From positions 4,254-19,743 of the forward strand of contig DNDP01000493.1 of NCBI GenBank assembly GCA_003484235.1: 15,490 nucleotides of DNA, in the 5' to 3' direction. The DNA comes from Verrucomicrobiales bacterium. Lineage in GTDB: Bacteria > Verrucomicrobiota > Verrucomicrobiia > Limisphaerales > RI-55. The position numbers and the translations under genes were made by a program. Below the pieces are notes generated by a model. It was given only the letters and a program-made list of their open reading frames with translations. It searched no databases and was not told the origin of the DNA. Positions within the stretch are counted from its first letter, which is position 1. Every line of letters starts with the position of its first letter. Of the stretch, positions 1 through 6,933 are shown piece after piece.

Positions 1-775
1 GCCCCCGGCGGCCCAGCCACTGCAGCAGCTGCAGCCCCTGCAACGTCAGCGTATCGCCCTTGAGTTCGGCCGCGGAGTGGCTTTCCGCAAACCATTCGAT
101 GAAGGACCAGTCGCGGACGCTGAACAGTTCCTGCTCCTGCGAAGCGCGACCGGCAAGGTCGAGAATTTCCCTGGGCGCGCGGACCTTCTCCCCGGAGCGC
201 GGCCGGAAAAGGACAAAATCCACCTGCAGCGCATGCAGGCTGTCGAGTTCGGTGCTCTTCACCGGCTGGCAGACGACGCGGAGGGTGGCGCGCGGCCCAT
301 CCAAATGCGTGGGCATCGGCGGCAGCAGCCAGCGTTCGAGCTCCTGCACGAGTTCATTGGCCTGTTCCGCCTCCTCGATTTCGGCAAGCCGGTCGGGCCG
401 GGCATGGGCGATCAGCTCCGTGGGCAGGGAGCGGTTGGCACGCAGAAACAGAATGGCGAGCTCTTCCAGTCGTGCTGAGCCCTTCGCCGCCAGCATTGCC
501 GGCCACCAGTCGTGGCTGCTGAAATCCTTCCGCGAGAGGTTCAGTTTCTCAAAGTAGTCCTCCAGCAGGAGAAAGGCGCGCTGCGAGTCGTTGCATTGGG
601 CGAACATCTCCAGCAGCTTTGTCCGCTCGTCCACCGCCCCTCTCGAATCTGACAGTTCGCGGCGCAGTTCGGCCTTGTCTCCGTAGGTGTTGCTCAGCAC
701 CTGATGGTGGGCGTCGTACTTCGTGCTGGACGTGCGCGTGACGCGCTTGATGGTGTTCTTCGCTGCTCTAGCCAT
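1..775 (-). CDS. N-terminal part of a large protein, possibly an SNF2-type helicase (partial)
   Basis: The minus-strand frame is open from an ATG at 775 to the left edge, giving 258 codons of an incomplete protein. It starts MARAAKNTIKRVTRTSS, a basic stretch suited to nucleic-acid contact. An acidic, helical, Leu/Glu-rich region follows, then the segment ending LQGLQLLQWLGRRG. From memory of the family, bacterial SWI2/SNF2 helicases often have a similar 'LLQWLARWG' element before the ATPase core. No Walker motif is in view, so this call is tentative. An in-frame stop lies about 30 bases upstream of the ATG, which limits the choice of start; no clear Shine-Dalgarno is seen. Two small inverted repeats (788-801 and 812-831) lie in the leader. 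The gene follows hpnH on the same strand after about 250 bases, so it is probably transcribed separately. Confidence 0.7.
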   Translation of the reverse strand, partial: MARAAKNTIKRVTRTSSTKYDAHHQVLSNTYGDKAELRRELSDSRGAVDERTKLLEMFAQCNDSQRAFLLLEDYFEKLNLSRKDFSSHDWWPAMLAAKGSARLEELAILFLRANRSLPTELIAHARPDRLAEIEEAEQANELVQELERWLLPPMPTHLDGPRATLRVVCQPVKSTELDSLHALQVDFVLFRPRSGEKVRAPREILDLAGRASQEQELFSVRDWSFIEWFAESHSAAELKGDTLTLQGLQLLQWLGRRG

Positions 776-787
776 GGTTAATCGGGC

Positions 788-831
788 CCACAAAAAAGTG
801 GATCATCATATCGGCACAAAAGTCGGTGCCG
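788..831 (-). promoter_or_regulatory. Two small inverted repeats upstream of the left-edge gene
   Basis: Two hairpin-capable repeats are visible: CCAC-AAAAAA-GTGG (788-801) and CGGCAC-8 nt-GTGCCG (812-831). They lie 13 to 56 bases upstream of the ATG at 775, in the likely 5' leader on the minus strand. A TTGACC hexamer lies just upstream, but the only -10-like sequence (TATGAT) is 21 bases away, too far for a standard promoter. A role in control is inference. Confidence 0.25.
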
Positions 832-959
832 GGTCAACAGGTTTAACAAGTATTTGCCGGTTGACATGGCGGCAAACACGCGTGATCGCCGGCAAGATTT
901 GTCGGCTCAGCGTCCCTCCAATCCGGATGTCTTTCTGTCCGGTGGAAACAGGCTGGTGG

Positions 960-975
960 GCGGGACCAGTCCCGC
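960..975. repeat. 16-bp inverted repeat downstream of hpnH
   Basis: GCGGGAC-CA-GTCCCGC is a perfect inverted repeat with 7-bp arms and a 2-bp centre. It sits about 53 bases beyond the hpnH stop codon in the 252-base gap before the left-edge gene. No T-run follows in either direction, so an intrinsic terminator is not supported. It could be an operator or an mRNA 3'-end stem. I see no gene in the rest of this gap. Confidence 0.35.
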
Positions 976-1027
976 TTCGATGCAGATTCAGGATTCGGAA
1001 TGCGGGCTGGAAACAGTCCGGAGAATC

Positions 1028-2371
1028 TCAGCTGCAGCACTTGCCGGCAGCCTCCGCGCTGGCCTCGTCGGAATCCGGCGCGGGTTCGGCGGCGGCGCCG
1101 TTCCCGGTGTTGATTGCGGCCTTTGCTTCGGCCAGATGCCCCTTTCCGATGGTGGCGCCGTTGAAGGCATGAACTTTCGCGCCTTCAGCCACGGGTCGCG
1201 GGCGGGGACCAAAGTTGTATTTGATGTTCTTCCAGGTATCGCCCGGGCGGGCATCGATTCCCAACGCTCCGCTGGGGTCATAGCCGCAGTGGACCATGCA
1301 GTTCTCGCATCTCGAATCGCGCGCCACTCCGTCCACCACCCCATACTTCTCCCATTTCACCTGGCCCAGCATTTCCTGATAGGTCGGATAATGCCCGTCG
1401 GTCATGAGATAACACGGGGCCTTCCAGCCTCGGATGTTCCGGGTGGGAATTGCCCAGGCCGTGCAGCGGAGTTCCCTCCGGCCGGCGAGGAATTCCTGAT
1501 ACACCGGTGTGCCGAAAATCGTGAACCGGCGTCCCCAATCCTCTATGCGGCTGAACTTTTCCCGCGTCATCTTCCGGGTCAGGAAAAATTCCGCCGGATC
1601 CTTCCCCAGCCGCTTGACCATGTCCTTCTTGGCGGCGTCGTAGTCGTAACCCGGAGAAATCGTGTGTCCGTCCACGTTCAGTGACGACAGGAAGGAGAAC
1701 ATGTCTTCCAGCTCCTTGACGTCCGTCTCCCGATACACGGTGGTGTTGGTCGCCACCTGATAGCCGAGGATCTTTGCCATGCGGATTGCCTCGATGCACT
1801 CCTTGAAGACCCCCTCACGCTCCACGATGAGATCGTGGGTGTATTCCAGGCCGTCCACATGCACGTTCCAATAGATCCATTGTGATGGGGCGATCACGGG
1901 TTTGTCCCCGGTTCGGCCCTTCCGGACCGTCTCGGCTTCCCTTTCGGTGATCAAACCCGCGGCGAGCAACTCCACGATCTTCGCCTCGATCTGCGTACCG
2001 TAGACGGACGCCATGTAGTCCCGCATCTTGCGCCGCATGAACACGCCGTTGGTGCAGATGTAGATGATCCGACCCTGCTCCCTGAGCCCGGCTACAAGTT
2101 CCTCGATCTTCGGGTAGATCAACGGCTCGCCACCGCAGATGGAAACCATGGGAGCATCGCACTCGGCCGCGGAAGCGAGGCAGTCTTCGAGGCTCATCAT
2201 GTCCTTCAGACTGGTGGAGTATTCCCGGATTCGGCCGCAACCGGTGCAGGTCAAATTGCAGGTGTGCAGGGGTTCCAGCTGCAAGACCAAGGCAAACTTG
2301 GGGGTGCGGCGGATCTTATGGGAGATGATGTGACGGGCGATCTTGGCCGTCAGCTTGAGGGGAAAGCGCAT
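1028..2371 (-). CDS. hpnH: HpnH-family radical SAM protein (adenosyl-hopene transferase type)
   Basis: A 447-aa radical SAM protein. The cluster motif is C38-N-L-T-C42-T-G-C45 and the SAM-binding GGEP is at 80-83. A WNVHVDG strand (168-174) and a C-terminal region with CRGWKAPCYL-like and C-E-N-C-MVH elements match the HpnH architecture (radical SAM plus DUF3463). Known HpnH joins a 5'-deoxyadenosyl group to diploptene to make adenosylhopane, the first step of C35 hopanoid side-chain synthesis, at the cytoplasmic membrane. Two differences from the usual 340-390-aa protein are visible. About 45 extra residues (roughly 120-164) lie between the third strand region and WNVHVDG. The Ala/Glu-rich tail ends in KCCS. 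The gene starts 6 bases after a small lipoprotein gene, so the two are probably one transcript. No other hopanoid gene is in the window, so the substrate is not proven. A related DUF3463 enzyme with another lipid substrate is possible. Confidence 0.9.
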   Translation of the reverse strand: MRFPLKLTAKIARHIISHKIRRTPKFALVLQLEPLHTCNLTCTGCGRIREYSTSLKDMMSLEDCLASAAECDAPMVSICGGEPLIYPKIEELVAGLREQGRIIYICTNGVFMRRKMRDYMASVYGTQIEAKIVELLAAGLITEREAETVRKGRTGDKPVIAPSQWIYWNVHVDGLEYTHDLIVEREGVFKECIEAIRMAKILGYQVATNTTVYRETDVKELEDMFSFLSSLNVDGHTISPGYDYDAAKKDMVKRLGKDPAEFFLTRKMTREKFSRIEDWGRRFTIFGTPVYQEFLAGRRELRCTAWAIPTRNIRGWKAPCYLMTDGHYPTYQEMLGQVKWEKYGVVDGVARDSRCENCMVHCGYDPSGALGIDARPGDTWKNIKYNFGPRPRPVAEGAKVHAFNGATIGKGHLAEAKAAINTGNGAAAEPAPDSDEASAEAAGKCCS

Positions 2372-2377
2372 GGCAAA

Positions 2378-2593
2378 TTATTGGGGGACCTCGGTGGACA
2401 GCAACGCCACCTGTGCGCTGCCGTCCGAATTGAGCGGCTGCACCGGTTCAGCCGGCGCTGCGTGCGTCAGTCCGGGCAACAGGAAATCGGCGGGCGAGAC
2501 ACTGCGGGATGCGTTGATCCCGCTGCATCCGCTCACCGCAACCGCCAGCAGAAAAAGGGCGAAGGCGGTTCGGAAACGTTTCGAGCTGCTCAT
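2378..2593 (-). CDS. Small lipoprotein (71 aa)
   Basis: The protein begins MSSSKRFRTAF with a hydrophobic stretch (FALFLLAVAV) and a good lipobox, AVSGC, placing the lipidated cysteine at about residue 23. The mature part is only about 49 residues, starting CSGINASRSVSPADFLLPGL, with no domain I recognise and no further cysteine. The precursor would be exported by Sec, cleaved by signal peptidase II and anchored to a membrane. The stop codon is 6 bases before the start of hpnH, and a promoter lies directly upstream, so this is the first gene of a two-gene operon. Pairing with a membrane-lipid-modifying enzyme suggests, but does not show, a role in handling or localising that product. Confidence 0.85.
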   Translation of the reverse strand: MSSSKRFRTAFALFLLAVAVSGCSGINASRSVSPADFLLPGLTHAAPAEPVQPLNSDGSAQVALLSTEVPQ

Positions 2594-2601
2594 GAAGGCG
2601 C

Positions 2602-2629
2602 ACTATAAAAAGGTACGCCTTGTTGGCAA
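2602..2629 (-). promoter_or_regulatory. Candidate sigma70-like promoter of the lipoprotein-hpnH unit
   Basis: On the minus strand TTGCCA (2629-2624) and TATAGT (2607-2602) are separated by 16 bases. The ATG of the lipoprotein is at 2593, only 8 bases after the -10 hexamer. Transcription would therefore start about 1-2 bases before the start codon, giving a nearly leaderless mRNA. No Shine-Dalgarno sequence is present, which agrees. Confidence 0.55.
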
Positions 2630-2638
2630 CCCTGAATT

Positions 2639-2656
2639 CTGCCCGGGACCGGGCAG
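2639..2656. terminator. GC-rich inverted repeat between the STAS gene and the lipoprotein promoter
   Basis: CTGCCCGG-GA-CCGGGCAG is a perfect inverted repeat with 8-bp arms and a 2-base centre. It lies 17 bases beyond the stop of the STAS gene and 10 bases upstream of the -35 box of the next unit. The position suits a transcript-end stem for the STAS gene. No U-tract follows, so it could instead be a protein-binding site for the downstream promoter. Confidence 0.4.
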
Positions 2657-2673
2657 ACTGGACGGCTGGAATG

Positions 2674-3015
2674 CTAGGCAGGTGGCAGTGAAGTGGCGGC
2701 ACGCTTGACCACCTCGAACAGGCGGCTGGTCCGCGTAAGCTGAAGGATCTGCTCCACCTGCGGCGTGGGGTTCAGCAGCCGCACCAGGCCGTTTCTGCCG
2801 CGGGTGGTCTTGTGAAGTCCAATCAGCGCGCCCAGCCCGGAACTGTCGATGAAGTGGATTCCGGAAAGGTCGATCTCAATGTGGCGCTGGCTGTCGCTCA
2901 TGGTCGCCCGCACCTGGTCACGAAACGCAAACGAGTTCGCGGCGACCAACTCGGTCACCCCGGTAACCACCACCGTGTCTTTGTCGACGTGAACTTTCAT
3001 AGGATTCGGATTCAT
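2674..3015 (-). CDS. STAS-domain protein (anti-sigma-factor antagonist type)
   Basis: About 113 aa, a single STAS domain. The diagnostic segment IEIDLSGIHFIDSSGLGALIGLHK carries the DSSGLG loop whose serine is phosphorylated in SpoIIAA-type proteins. The C-terminal half (LVRLLNPTPQVEQILQLTRTSRLFEVV) matches the usual final helices. Such proteins bind an anti-sigma-factor kinase and switch by serine phosphorylation. No kinase, phosphatase or sigma gene is adjacent, so its partner is elsewhere. Three start codons are possible: 3045, 3015 and 3000. I prefer 3015 or 3000, because the segment between 3045 and 3015 holds a perfect stem-loop and would add a poorly structured extension to an otherwise compact domain. 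No start has a clear ribosome binding site. Confidence 0.88.
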   Translation of the reverse strand: MNPNPMKVHVDKDTVVVTGVTELVAANSFAFRDQVRATMSDSQRHIEIDLSGIHFIDSSGLGALIGLHKTTRGRNGLVRLLNPTPQVEQILQLTRTSRLFEVVKRAATSLPPA

Positions 3016-3020
3016 GACTT

Positions 3021-3039
3021 TTTGCACCAAGGATGCAAA
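3021..3039. promoter_or_regulatory. Inverted repeat just upstream of the STAS gene start
   Basis: TTTGCA-CCAAGGA-TGCAAA is a perfect 6-bp inverted repeat with a 7-base centre. It lies 5 bases upstream of the ATG at 3015 (minus strand). It may be an operator or an mRNA stem affecting initiation. Its presence argues that this stretch is leader rather than coding sequence. Confidence 0.35.
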
Positions 3040-3098
3040 GAGCATGAGGGACGCCAGCCCCGATCGTGACTGCGGTCATCGACCAAGGCACCGGCGCA

Positions 3099-3153
3099 CC
3101 GGCGTTCGCCGGCAGATGCAGAGTCCCTCCAAGCCGATGAAATTCAGGGACTC
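3099..3153. repeat. Inverted repeats in the divergent STAS / TPR intergenic region
   Basis: Two perfect inverted repeats are visible. The first is CCGGCG-TT-CGCCGG (3099-3112), preceded by a tandem CACCGGCG. The second is GAGTCCCT (3121-3128) with AGGGACTC (3146-3153), 8-bp arms 17 bases apart. The roughly 230 bases between the divergent genes otherwise show no convincing ORF. Whether they serve as operators or hairpins cannot be decided from sequence. Confidence 0.35.
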
Positions 3154-3248
3154 CGACATCCTTGCCGACGGTTCTTGGAGTTGAGAATCCGCGTTCCGGA
3201 CGGCAAATTCAATCCTTGAATGATTGCGCACGGGATTTTCACATTGGA

Positions 3249-4031
3249 ATGTCCGCGATGAGACTGTACCCGCCAGCCCTCTGTGTCCGGGCAGCAACGC
3301 TGCTCGCCGGCGGCGGTTTGATGTTGCTGCTGCTCCTGCCGTCCCAGGGAAACAGCCAGGTAAGCCCGCGCTTCGCGCCCAGATACGATGCCCTCTATCA
3401 GTCCGCACGAACCAACTGGCTGGCCAGTCCCACCAATGTCGTTCGCGCCTGGGAATTTGCCCGGGCCACCTTCGACAAGGCCGAATTCGCCACCAATGAC
3501 GCACAACGGGCACAGATCGCCGTGGAAGGGATTGACGCCTCGCGCAAGGCGATCGCCATCGACCCGCAGTCGGCAGGCGCCCACTATTATCTGGCGATGA
3601 ACCTGGGGCAGGTTGCCCGGACGCAGCTCCTCGGCGCCCTCAAGCTGGTGAGCGAGATGGAGCAGCACTTCAAGATCGCCGCCGAGCTGGATCCAAAATT
3701 CGACTTCGCCGGACCCGATCGGAATCTCGGCATTCTGTATCGGGAAGCCCCCGGCTGGCCGGCCAGCATCGGCAATCGGTCCAATAGCAGACGGCATCTC
3801 CTGAAATCGGTTGAACTGAGTCCGACCTATCCTGCCAATCAGCTCGAGCTGCTTTTCGCCTACCTGGAGTGGAAGGAATCGGAGGCAGCTGCGGAAATGG
3901 CATCAAACCTCAGGAAGCTGATGTCCACCGCCCGGGACCAGTTTGAAGGCCCGAATTGGGAATGGGCCTGGGATGACTGGGACCGCATGTGGCGGGACAG
4001 TTTGGAGCGGCTGGAGAAGATCGGGCGATAG
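3249..4031 (+). CDS. Secreted TPR protein resembling TatT (TRAP-T associated) family
   Basis: About 260 aa from the ATG at 3249 (a second ATG at 3258 is equally good). The N-terminus has MRLYPP followed by a long hydrophobic core, AATLLAGGGLMLLLLLP, a Sec signal peptide or membrane anchor ending near SQGNSQ. The remainder is helical with TPR-like units (YDALYQSARTNW, ASRKAIAIDPQSAGAHYYLA, HFKIAAELDPKFD, RRHLLKSVELSPTYP). The LGILYREAPGWP segment followed by a charged helix resembles TatT proteins, which partner periplasmic TRAP transporter receptors. No TRAP transporter genes are nearby, so the partner is unknown. The dehydratase gene begins 47 bases downstream on the same strand and may be co-transcribed. 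The open frame extends upstream to 3162, but that part lies in the divergent intergenic region and would bury the signal peptide. Confidence 0.82.
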   Translation: MSAMRLYPPALCVRAATLLAGGGLMLLLLLPSQGNSQVSPRFAPRYDALYQSARTNWLASPTNVVRAWEFARATFDKAEFATNDAQRAQIAVEGIDASRKAIAIDPQSAGAHYYLAMNLGQVARTQLLGALKLVSEMEQHFKIAAELDPKFDFAGPDRNLGILYREAPGWPASIGNRSNSRRHLLKSVELSPTYPANQLELLFAYLEWKESEAAAEMASNLRKLMSTARDQFEGPNWEWAWDDWDRMWRDSLERLEKIGR

Positions 4032-4078
4032 CGTGCCGGTCTCGACTTTTTCAGCGCGCCTGTCATCGTGCGCCGCCC

Positions 4079-6025
4079 ATGAATGCTGCCGTTTCCATAC
4101 TCGAAGATCATCCCGCGATCTACCAGATGCGCACCAGCGCCGCGGGACCCGGTGGCCGCCTGCCCTTGACCGAAGAAATGCTTCGCAGTTGGTCCAGTGG
4201 CGATCTGTTTGGCCTGACCCAGAACGTCGGCATGGGCTGGGCACCGGCCGAGGTGGGCCGCAAACAGTTTTTGATTCTGAGCACCCAGGGGGGCCTGCGG
4301 GCGCCGGATGGCAAGCCCATCGCGCTGGGATACCATACCGGCCACTGGGAAGTCGGGCTGTTGATGGAAGCGGCCGCCCGCGAGATCAAGAAACACGGCG
4401 GCCTGCCGTTTGCCGGCTACTGTTCGGATCCCTGCGACGGCCGCTCGCAGGGCACGTATGGCATGTTCGACAGCCTGCCCTACCGCAACGACGCGGCCAT
4501 GGTTTTTCGGCGCCTGATCCGTTCCCTGCCCCAGCGGCGCGGCGTGGTGGGGGTGGCCACCTGCGACAAGGGACTGCCCGCGATGCTCATGGCCTTGGCG
4601 GCAATGAGGGACCTGCCCACGGTGCTGGTTCCCGGTGGTGTGACACTACCTCCGACCAACGGCGAGGACGCCGGCAAGGTGCAGACCATAGGCGCCCGGT
4701 TCTCCCATGGTGAAATGTCGCTGCAGGAAGCGGCGGACATGGGCTGCCGCGCGTGTGCCTCACCGGGCGGGGGTTGTCAGTTTCTCGGCACGGCCGCAAC
4801 CGCGCAGGTCGTGGCGGAAGCCATGGGTCTCACCCTGCCGCACGCCGCCCTGGCACCCTCGGGTGAACCGGTGTGGCTGGATCTGGCCACTCGCTCCGGC
4901 CGTGCAGTCGTTGAACTGGAGCAGCGCGGGCTGACCACCGCCCACATCTTGACCGACGCCAGCGTCCGCAACGCCATGGTACTGCACGCCGCGTTCGGTG
5001 GCTCCACCAACCTGCTGCTGCACATCCCGGCGATTGCCTATTCGGCCGGCCTGCGGCGGCCCACCGTCGATGACTGGATTGAGGTAAACCGCGCCGTGCC
5101 CCGCATCGTCGACGCCCTGCCCAACGGCCCCCAACATCATCCGACGGTCCGGGTTTTTGCGGCCGGCGGCGTGCCCGAGGTCATGCTCCACCTTCGGAAA
5201 CTGGGCGTGCTCGACACCGGCGTCACCACGGTGGCCGGCGTTAAGCTCGGTGTCGTGCTTGATTGGTGGGAACAGTCCGAACGACGGCGTCATTTCAAGC
5301 GTCTGCTGCTCGAGCAGGAAGGTGTCGAGTCAGACAACGTCATCATGTCACCCGAACGCGCGCGGGAACGGGGATTGACCCGCACCGTGACGTTTCCGCG
5401 CGGAAACATCTGCCCGGAGGGTTCCGTCATCAAAAGCACGGCCATCGACCCATCGGTCGTGGACAAGGACGGCGTGTATCGCAAGGAAGGACCGGCAAGG
5501 GTGTTTTTTTCCGAGGAATCGGCCATCGCCGCCATCAAGGGAGGCAGGATCAAGGCCGGCGACATCATGGTGCTGCTGGGCTGCGGACCGCTCGGTACCG
5601 GCATGGAAGAAACCTACCAGGTCACCTCTGCTTTGAAGCACCTCCCATTCGGCAAACATGTGGCCCTGGTGACGGATGCGCGGTTCTCCGGGGTCTCTAC
5701 CGGTGCGTGCATCGGGCACGTCGGACCCGAGGCGCTGGCGGGCGGTCCGATCGGTCGGGTTCGCGACGGCGACATCCTCCGCATCATCGTGGACCGCAAC
5801 CGGCTCGAGGGTTCGGTAGATCTTGTCGGGGAGCGCGGAAACCCGTGCTCCTCCAAGGAGGCCGAGGAGATTCTCTCCCAACGTCCACCCCCTGCTGATC
5901 TGAAGCCGCACGATCACCTGCCTGATGACACGCGTCTTTGGGCCGCACTCCAGCAGGCCGGAGGCGGCACCTGGGGTGGTTGCGTCTATGACGTCGACCG
6001 CATACTGGAAAAATTGAACCAGTGA
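4079..6025 (+). CDS. yjhG: YjhG/YagF-type sugar-acid dehydratase (D-xylonate dehydratase family, IlvD/Edd)
   Basis: A 648-aa enzyme, the full length of E. coli YjhG (about 655 aa) and collinear with it from IYQMRTSAAGPGG to TWGGCVYDVDRI. It dehydrates D-xylonate or a similar aldonate to the 2-keto-3-deoxy acid in the cytoplasm. Likely Fe-S ligands are C119 (SDPCDG), C162 (ATCDKG) and a cysteine of C223/C226/C233 (CRACASPGGGC). K163 of CDK is the usual metal-bridging lysine. The hallmark ETYQVTSALKHLPFGKH, DARFSGVSTG and GHVGPEALAGGPIG are present. The ATG at 4079 matches the family N-terminus; the frame is open upstream to 3989 but overlaps the TPR gene. No xylose dehydrogenase, lactonase or KDX aldolase/dehydratase is in the window. 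It therefore stands apart from its pathway, and the substrate is inferred from the family only. Confidence 0.95.
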   Translation: MNAAVSILEDHPAIYQMRTSAAGPGGRLPLTEEMLRSWSSGDLFGLTQNVGMGWAPAEVGRKQFLILSTQGGLRAPDGKPIALGYHTGHWEVGLLMEAAAREIKKHGGLPFAGYCSDPCDGRSQGTYGMFDSLPYRNDAAMVFRRLIRSLPQRRGVVGVATCDKGLPAMLMALAAMRDLPTVLVPGGVTLPPTNGEDAGKVQTIGARFSHGEMSLQEAADMGCRACASPGGGCQFLGTAATAQVVAEAMGLTLPHAALAPSGEPVWLDLATRSGRAVVELEQRGLTTAHILTDASVRNAMVLHAAFGGSTNLLLHIPAIAYSAGLRRPTVDDWIEVNRAVPRIVDALPNGPQHHPTVRVFAAGGVPEVMLHLRKLGVLDTGVTTVAGVKLGVVLDWWEQSERRRHFKRLLLEQEGVESDNVIMSPERARERGLTRTVTFPRGNICPEGSVIKSTAIDPSVVDKDGVYRKEGPARVFFSEESAIAAIKGGRIKAGDIMVLLGCGPLGTGMEETYQVTSALKHLPFGKHVALVTDARFSGVSTGACIGHVGPEALAGGPIGRVRDGDILRIIVDRNRLEGSVDLVGERGNPCSSKEAEEILSQRPPPADLKPHDHLPDDTRLWAALQQAGGGTWGGCVYDVDRILEKLNQ

Positions 6026-6032
6026 GAAACGA

Positions 6033-6926
6033 TCAACGTTGCGGCAGCGAGGGAGGGAATTGGTTCGGTGTGGGGACCGGCGGCGCTCCGCCTTGTCCCG
6101 GTTCCACCAGGATCATCTTCAAGTCCTGCGGCGTTGTCAGACTGGTCGGCGGGGGTGGAGGGAAGAACTGGCTTTGACCGGTCACCTGCAGTGCAGCGCG
6201 GTTGATCTCGATCAGTGCTTCCTGTTCACGAACGGATAGTTGAGGGGCGTCGGCCTGGGTGGGTGCCTGGGGTGCCGCCCTCAGGCTCCTCATCGGAATG
6301 GCCTGCAAAGAATTGCCCGGTGCCGCACCCGGCGTCTGCACCGGCAAAGCGCCACCGACCGCAGAAACTGTCGACCGGCCGCCGCGGAGTCCGGTTCGCG
6401 CTTCGGTGCCAAACTGCTGGATGCCGGTCTGCGCGTTCGGCTGAATCGTGGGACGGTTTGGAGCCGGCGCGTTCGGCACGGGCGGCACACCGGCGGCCAC
6501 CGGAGACTGCTTGGGAGCAGCGAACGTAATGGTGGACTCCTGTCCGCGGACGTTCAGCTTTACCCGCGCCTCCTCCTGATCGATCGCGACCACCTTGATT
6601 CCGTCGTCACCTTCGTTGATGCTCCACATGAAGGAGCGCTTCTCGGCCTTGCCCTTCTCCTGAACCAAAAACAACGCATACGTTTTATCCTTGAGCGCGT
6701 TGTGGAAAATCCCTGTCAACTCGACATTGGGTGGCGGCTCCACCTCGACCTTCTTCTCCGGCTCCTTGGGCACGATCACCGGCGGTGGATCCACCAGTCC
6801 GAAAGGATTGCGCTGGGAAATGACGGCATAGTCCTCGGGCTTTACCGTCCGGTTCACCGCCAGCGCGGACGAAACCAGAAGGCCGAGGCCCAGACAAACC
6901 AGCACCGGTTGCACCGTCGTTTTCAT
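6033..6926 (-). CDS. Secreted proline-rich protein with PilP/GspC-like domain
   Basis: A 297-aa protein. It has a signal peptide (residues 1-23, ending VSSALA) and an NPFGL motif at 40-44. A Pro/Glu/Lys linker follows, then a beta-rich domain (about 66-137) with LTGIFHNALKDKTYALFLV, EGDDGIKVVAIDQEEARVKLNVRG and STITF. The order 'RNPF, Pro linker, small beta domain with GD...V..I....V.L...G' is that of PilP and GspC, inner-membrane or periplasmic parts of type IV pilus and type II secretion machines. The C-terminal 160 residues are Pro/Ala/Gln-rich and low in complexity. The homology is by pattern and is not certain; no other pilus or secretion gene is nearby. I chose the ATG at 6926 because the signal peptide follows it directly. 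The frame stays open far upstream but only as an antisense shadow of aat. It converges with the dehydratase, leaving 7 bases between stops. Confidence 0.85.
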   Translation of the reverse strand: MKTTVQPVLVCLGLGLLVSSALAVNRTVKPEDYAVISQRNPFGLVDPPPVIVPKEPEKKVEVEPPPNVELTGIFHNALKDKTYALFLVQEKGKAEKRSFMWSINEGDDGIKVVAIDQEEARVKLNVRGQESTITFAAPKQSPVAAGVPPVPNAPAPNRPTIQPNAQTGIQQFGTEARTGLRGGRSTVSAVGGALPVQTPGAAPGNSLQAIPMRSLRAAPQAPTQADAPQLSVREQEALIEINRAALQVTGQSQFFPPPPPTSLTTPQDLKMILVEPGQGGAPPVPTPNQFPPSLPQR

Positions 6927-6933
6927 GGATGGC

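Noticed and set aside
843..1040. 65-codon minus-strand frame in the gap after hpnH
   Set aside because: GTG start inside hpnH, a Pro/Arg-rich product without domains, and no ribosome binding site.
854..1684. 276-codon plus-strand frame in the gap and across hpnH
   Set aside because: Most of it is antisense to hpnH and shows no recognisable domain. The first 55 codons alone look mildly protein-like but lack support.
3989..4078. Upstream extension of the dehydratase
   Set aside because: It overlaps the end of the TPR gene, while the YjhG family N-terminus aligns from the ATG at 4079.
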